64,000 nucleotides of DNA, taken from NCBI GenBank assembly GCA_946407065.1, contig CAMJMQ010000002.1:62001-126000 (forward strand), read 5' to 3'. The notes under the pieces were generated by a model, which made no database searches, was not told the DNA's origin, and saw only the letters and a list, made by a program, of their open reading frames with translations. Numbering within the stretch: the first letter of the stretch is position 1; each line of letters starts with the position of its first letter. Made by a program: the position numbers and the translations under genes. Source of the DNA: an uncultured Clostridia bacterium. Its GTDB lineage: Bacteria; Bacillota; Clostridia; Oscillospirales; Acutalibacteraceae. Of this stretch, positions 60,380 to 64,000 are shown piece by piece.

Positions 60380-61324
60380 TTGAGCAAGAAACCGAAAAAC
60401 GTCGATGAGCCTTTCTCTCCCGAACAGCTCGAACGGTTAGAATACAAAGGTGATAAACAAGTACAACTCCAGCGCCAGAAAGAGGGTTTGTTCCAGCGCT
60501 ACGGCGCAAAGCGTGACGCACAGGATATCGCAAAACAAGTCAGATGGAAACGCCGTGCCGGTATCACCCTCATTGTTTTGGTGCTTGTTTTGTTGTTGAT
60601 TTGGATCATGACTTGGCTCTTGACCACCATCGGCGATCTGGTCATCACGGTCGATTCCGGTGCCGCCAAGAAAGGCATTTCGATCTCGGAGCATGAGAAC
60701 GGCGATGGTTCGACCTTCAAGCTCAGCGCGAACATGGTCAACGAGGTCACCAATATTACATATGATTGGCTGCCGGCTACACTTGATTTGGAGGCGGAGG
60801 GTTCCCATAACGGCAGAAACTATCTGGCGTATACCTTCTACCTGACCAACAATGGTAAGGAAACTCTCAATTACCAGAGTATGCTCCAGAGTGTCAAGGC
60901 GGCTAAGGACGCCGACGAGGCGTGCCGTGTGATGATCTATAAGAACGGCGAGCCTGAGGTGTTCGCGAAAGAGAATAGAGGCTTGACCTCTGCGGACGGA
61001 TCCCCCGAACCGTTTGAAAAGATCTTCAAGAAAGAGATCCCCGCGAACTACACACCGCCGACAAAGGAAGAGATCGAAGCGGCGGCTCAGTTGCCGCAGA
61101 ACAAAGAGCTTGTCAATCACACCGATGAGGAGATTGTGATCCAGCCCTTTGTCGATTCCAAGACGGTGTTCAATACCGAGATCGACGGACTGGAACCCGG
61201 TCAAACCGATAAGTATACGATCGTCATGTGGATCGAGGGCGAGGATCCCGAGTGTCTCGACGTTATCCGCGACGGCTACGTCAAGATGATGTGGTTCTTC
61301 AACATCGCGGACGAAGAACTGTAA
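60380..61324 (+). CDS. Membrane-anchored fibre-locus protein D with WxEGxDxxC motif
   Basis: A 314-residue type II membrane protein: ~50 cytoplasmic charged residues, one transmembrane segment (~55-78, ITLIVLVLVLLLIWIMTWLL), and a ~235-residue extracytoplasmic part. Unlike A and B, the membrane segment lacks the AWF ending, so it should not be cleaved by SipW and would stay anchored. The outer part ends with IVMWIEGEDPECLD (~291-304), closely like the motif in A. I infer an anchor or adaptor for the fibre. The start is TTG 60380, nine bases after AAAGGAG. Confidence 0.75.
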   Translation: MSKKPKNVDEPFSPEQLERLEYKGDKQVQLQRQKEGLFQRYGAKRDAQDIAKQVRWKRRAGITLIVLVLVLLLIWIMTWLLTTIGDLVITVDSGAAKKGISISEHENGDGSTFKLSANMVNEVTNITYDWLPATLDLEAEGSHNGRNYLAYTFYLTNNGKETLNYQSMLQSVKAAKDADEACRVMIYKNGEPEVFAKENRGLTSADGSPEPFEKIFKKEIPANYTPPTKEEIEAAAQLPQNKELVNHTDEEIVIQPFVDSKTVFNTEIDGLEPGQTDKYTIVMWIEGEDPECLDVIRDGYVKMMWFFNIADEEL

Positions 61325-61328
61325 TCTA

Positions 61329-61377
61329 AGGCTCCCTTTGGGAAAGGGAGCTCCCGCGAAGCGGGTGAGGGATTGTA
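61329..61377 (+). repeat. Dispersed repeat, family R1
   Basis: AAGGCTCCCTTTGGGAAAGG, AGCTCCCGCGAAGCGGGTGA, GGGATTG: two short hairpins in series. It sits between protein D and the AAA+ gene. Confidence 0.75.
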
Positions 61378-61434
61378 TAAATTGTTTAAGCAAAAGCGAG
61401 TTACATTATTATAAAGCAGCAAGGAGTAGAACAT

Positions 61435-62970
61435 ATGGATACTATCTTTAAATTCTTATTTGAGTTCCTAAAGCAGTTCTTCGGTTCGATTTTCAAGGGA
61501 ATCGTCCAAATACTGCAGGCTTTCAACTTCAAAGCCTACTATGATATTATTCAGAATTTCACGGGACAGGGCGAGCTTGGTAAGGGCGTCGCTTGGGTCA
61601 TCGCGATCGTCGCAATGCTCCTTCTTGCCGCTGTGCTCGGTCTGATCATCTTCTTCATCGTGAAGGGCATCATGAAATTCACAAAGTTCAAGAAGAAGGC
61701 GAAGGACACCAACGATCTTGTCAACGAGGTCAACGCGCTGAACAAAGAGGTCATGCGCCTCAACCTCGAGAAGGATAAGATCCTCTCCATGAAGGTTTCT
61801 CAGATCGGTCTGAACCCGAACGAGATCTCCGAGCTGACCGGCGAAGAGCTGGAAGCCCTCAACAAGGAAGAAGAGGAAGAAGAGGTTTCCACCGGCCGTT
61901 TCAACAAGCTCATCACCATCGACGAAGAGTGGGCGGATTATCAGCCCGAGCCGTACGACTGGGATGTTACTCTCCCCGAGTTCGTTACCAACTTCCGCAA
62001 TTTTGCTTGCTCCAGAATGCATTATTGGTATGAGATCAAGCTGCTCCGCTGCTTTGTAGCAGGCTTTGCCTCGGGTCGTTTGACGATCCTGCAAGGTATC
62101 TCCGGTACCGGTAAAACTTCACTGCCTTACGCATTCGGTAAATACGTTTGCAACCCCGCCGTTATCGCCTCGGTACAGCCTTCGTGGCGTGACCGTACCG
62201 AGCTGTTCGGTTACTACAACGAGTTCACCAAGAGATATAATGAGACTGAGTTGCTTCGTGCGCTGTACGAAGCATCCTATAATGAAAACGTCTATGTCGT
62301 CATCCTCGATGAGATGAACATCGCCCGTGTTGAGTATTACTTCGCTGAGATGCTGTCCATCCTCGAAATGCCGGCGCATGATGAGTGGATCGTCGAGATC
62401 GTCGCGGCTCCTTGGCCGGATGATCCGAAGCATCTGGATCACGGTAAGCTGACCATCCCCGACAACATCTGGTACGTCGGTACCGCGAACAACGATGACT
62501 CCACCTTCGCTATCACCGATAAGGTATATGACCGTGCGATGCCTATCGACATCAACACCAAGGGTAAGCCCTTCGACGCGCCCGATACACCGCCGTGTCA
62601 TATCAACTATAAGCACTTCACCAAGCTGCTGGAGGACGCCGTTAAGGCGAATCCCATCAGCGAGGAGAATTTGAAGAAGATCGAGATCCTCGACGATTAC
62701 GTCATCGAGCATTTCCGCGTCGCTTTCGGTAACCGTGTTATGAAGCAGATCAACTCCTTCGTACCCGCGTTCGTCGGCTGCGGCGGTACCGAAGTCGACG
62801 GTATCGACTATGCGCTGTGCAAGAAGGTATTCCGTAAGTTCGAGGCACTGAACATTTCTTACATCCGTGACGAGATCGACGGTCTTGTCCAGCAACTTGA
62901 TCAGCTCTTCGGACGTGAGAACATGAACGAGTGTAAAGAGTATGTCCGCATGCTCCAGAAGATGACCTGA
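61435..62970 (+). CDS. Membrane-anchored McrB-like AAA+ ATPase
   Basis: A 511-residue protein. Residues 1-50 are amphipathic, and a strong transmembrane segment lies at ~52-78. A coiled coil (~85-120, LVNEVNALNKEVMRLNLEKD) is followed by an acidic patch (EEEEEE, ~143-149). The AAA+ domain (~195-510) has Walker A LQGISGTGKTS (~219-229), Walker B VILDEMNIARVEYYFAEML (~287-305), and GTANNDDSTFAI (~348). The last motif is the counterpart of the McrB NTAD signature. AAA_5/McrB relatives act as GTP/ATP-driven motors; membrane anchoring is unusual for them. AAGGAG precedes the ATG. Confidence 0.83.
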   Translation: MDTIFKFLFEFLKQFFGSIFKGIVQILQAFNFKAYYDIIQNFTGQGELGKGVAWVIAIVAMLLLAAVLGLIIFFIVKGIMKFTKFKKKAKDTNDLVNEVNALNKEVMRLNLEKDKILSMKVSQIGLNPNEISELTGEELEALNKEEEEEEVSTGRFNKLITIDEEWADYQPEPYDWDVTLPEFVTNFRNFACSRMHYWYEIKLLRCFVAGFASGRLTILQGISGTGKTSLPYAFGKYVCNPAVIASVQPSWRDRTELFGYYNEFTKRYNETELLRALYEASYNENVYVVILDEMNIARVEYYFAEMLSILEMPAHDEWIVEIVAAPWPDDPKHLDHGKLTIPDNIWYVGTANNDDSTFAITDKVYDRAMPIDINTKGKPFDAPDTPPCHINYKHFTKLLEDAVKANPISEENLKKIEILDDYVIEHFRVAFGNRVMKQINSFVPAFVGCGGTEVDGIDYALCKKVFRKFEALNISYIRDEIDGLVQQLDQLFGRENMNECKEYVRMLQKMT

Positions 62971-62980
62971 TAATAAAATA

Positions 62981-63062
62981 AGGCTCCCTTTGGTAAAGGG
63001 AGCTGTCACCGAATGGTGACTGAGGGATTGTACAAATGAACGAGTGTGACATAGTCACACAA
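62981..63062 (+). repeat. Dispersed repeat, family R1 with palindromic tail
   Basis: AAGGCTCCCTTTGGTAAAGG, GAGCTGTCACCGAATGGTGA, CTGAGGGATTG, then the palindrome GTGTGACATAGTCACAC. The same tail (GTGTGATATTAATCACAC) follows the R1 copy at 9447. Confidence 0.75.
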
Positions 63063-63105
63063 GATACAATATCTAATCCGACCCTGACATAAAGGAGTGA
63101 GTCCC

Positions 63106-64000
63106 ATGATTGATTATAGCCGATACTATCGAGCATTTGCCGAGATGAAGGAAACGCTTGACGGCGACTACGCGCGTGAATATCTGGTATCTGCTATGGC
63201 GGACGCCGATAAAGGCAGTGACGAACTCTCCGGTAACGCGTACAACCGTGTTATCGACATGGAATGGGTCGAGATGATCGAGGGAAAGCTGCCCTATATC
63301 GAGAAAGCGATCGATGAACAGCGTAAATTCATCGAGGAGTATAAGGAAGTTGACCGTATCGATAAGGTCAAGCAGGTCGGTAAGGATGCGGTTCAGCACC
63401 TGACCCAGCATGCTAACCTGATCATGGCGATCGAGGATGACGGCAGCGTTATCCCCGAGAGATTGCTGAACACACACCGTGAGGACAGCTTTGCAACCTA
63501 CGAAAACCGCTTCCTCCATACGCTGATCCATAACTGTATCATGTTCGTTGAAGCTCGTTTCCGTGCGCTTCAGGACGCTCCCAACGATTCGTCCAGTAAG
63601 ATGAACATGGAGCGTGAGATTAGGATCGGTCATGAAAAATTCGGTTTCAGCCTTGAGCACCATGCCGAAAAGCACGAGCGCGACAAGGTCGACAGAGATG
63701 AAGATCTCTCCAGCCTGACCGACTACGAGCGTATCGAGCGTATCCGCATGACGCTGGATGATTTCTGTAACACCGATTTGATCAAGTCGCTCAACGGTTG
63801 TATCAAGGTCAAGTCCCCAATCAATAAAACCAACTGCATCAAGCAGGATCCCGCGTTCAAGCAGTGTTATGACCTCTGGGTATTCATAGAGGCGTACCGC
63901 AAGACCGGTTATGTATTAGAGAAAAACGTCTTTGAAGGCCAGATGCCCGAGGACGTTCAGAAAGATATCTACGACGTAATGGCATTCCAGCATTTCGTCG
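63106..64000 (+). CDS. Probable DUF2357/McrC-like partner of the AAA+ ATPase (3' end outside window)
   Basis: At least 298 residues, open to the window end. The visible part is soluble, helical and charged. It has FATYENRFLHTLIHNCIMFV (~126-145), which resembles the conserved ENRF segment of DUF2357 proteins, the nuclease-like partners of McrB-type ATPases. CIKQDPAFKQCYDLWVFIEA (~245-264) is a second family-like segment. A PD-(D/E)xK nuclease site would be expected in the missing C terminus, so it cannot be checked here. AAAGGAG precedes the ATG, and the gene directly follows the McrB-like gene. Confidence 0.6.
   Translation, partial: MIDYSRYYRAFAEMKETLDGDYAREYLVSAMADADKGSDELSGNAYNRVIDMEWVEMIEGKLPYIEKAIDEQRKFIEEYKEVDRIDKVKQVGKDAVQHLTQHANLIMAIEDDGSVIPERLLNTHREDSFATYENRFLHTLIHNCIMFVEARFRALQDAPNDSSSKMNMEREIRIGHEKFGFSLEHHAEKHERDKVDRDEDLSSLTDYERIERIRMTLDDFCNTDLIKSLNGCIKVKSPINKTNCIKQDPAFKQCYDLWVFIEAYRKTGYVLEKNVFEGQMPEDVQKDIYDVMAFQHFV

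Noticed and set aside
61435-64000. Calling the AAA+ and DUF2357-like pair a standard McrBC restriction system.
   Set aside because: The ATPase has a membrane anchor in place of a DNA-binding domain, and the partner's nuclease region lies outside the window. Relation to McrBC is supported, identity is not.

Overview
The window reads as chromosome of a spore-forming member of the Clostridia, most like Ruminococcus or another Oscillospiraceae. Evidence: a CtsR-McsA-McsB-ClpC heat-shock operon, sporulation genes (spoIIR, a CotF-like coat protein, a SpoIVFB-like M50 protease), AddAB instead of RecBCD, a dockerin-bearing secreted protein, an esterase with a C-terminal module like starch-binding CBM26, and many short dispersed palindromic repeats between genes. 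Base composition is roughly balanced in most genes and visibly more AT-rich in 52.3-56.9 kb. The placement rests on gene content, not on any search.

Layout. 0-9.4 kb: 3' part of gap, an epimerase/GNAT pair, the CtsR regulon operon behind a sigma-A promoter that carries a CtsR box, two small coat proteins, gpsA. 9.4-16.7 kb: a repeat-rich gap, a DUF1292 gene, exopolysaccharide genes (sugar transferase, polymerase), a LURP-one-like protein, an Lrp regulator overlapping an aminotransferase and ispE, then spoIIR. 16.8-23.7 kb: addB-addA. 23.9-27.2 kb (minus strand): two FAD oxidoreductases and a small membrane exporter, each overlapping the next. 27.3-33.6 kb: VanZ, MATE, a small membrane protein overlapping an M50 protease, and a radical SAM/DUF2344/HAD operon. 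33.8-44.2 kb: P-type ATPase, AI-2E-type permease, membrane GDPD, an exported lipoprotein MTAN, a MATE transporter fused to an ATPase-like domain, and a divergent XRE regulator.

44.4-51.6 kb is a run of secreted proteins: a dockerin protein, a class C beta-lactamase-like hydrolase, a papain-like protease, a tannase-like hydrolase and an esterase, ending in a broken lipoprotein gene. 51.9-54.5 kb is a mobile-element scar: an hsdR 3' remnant, tRNA-Ser(GGA), and a phage-tail-like leucine-rich-repeat protein with two small partners. A large membrane protein on the minus strand follows.

56.5-64 kb holds the most unusual locus. Two proteins with SipW-dependent-type signals, a SipW-like Ser/His signal peptidase, and a third membrane-anchored protein share a C-terminal W/Y-x-E/D-G-x-D-x-x-C motif. 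They are followed on the same strand by a membrane-anchored McrB-like AAA+ ATPase and a gene, cut by the window end, that resembles DUF2357/McrC-type partners. The set starts behind one good promoter with an 11-bp perfect palindrome over its -35. I infer a surface-fibre assembly system joined to an McrBC-like motor module; I know of no described system with this composition. Dispersed repeats sit in most of its gene gaps, so one continuous transcript is not proven.
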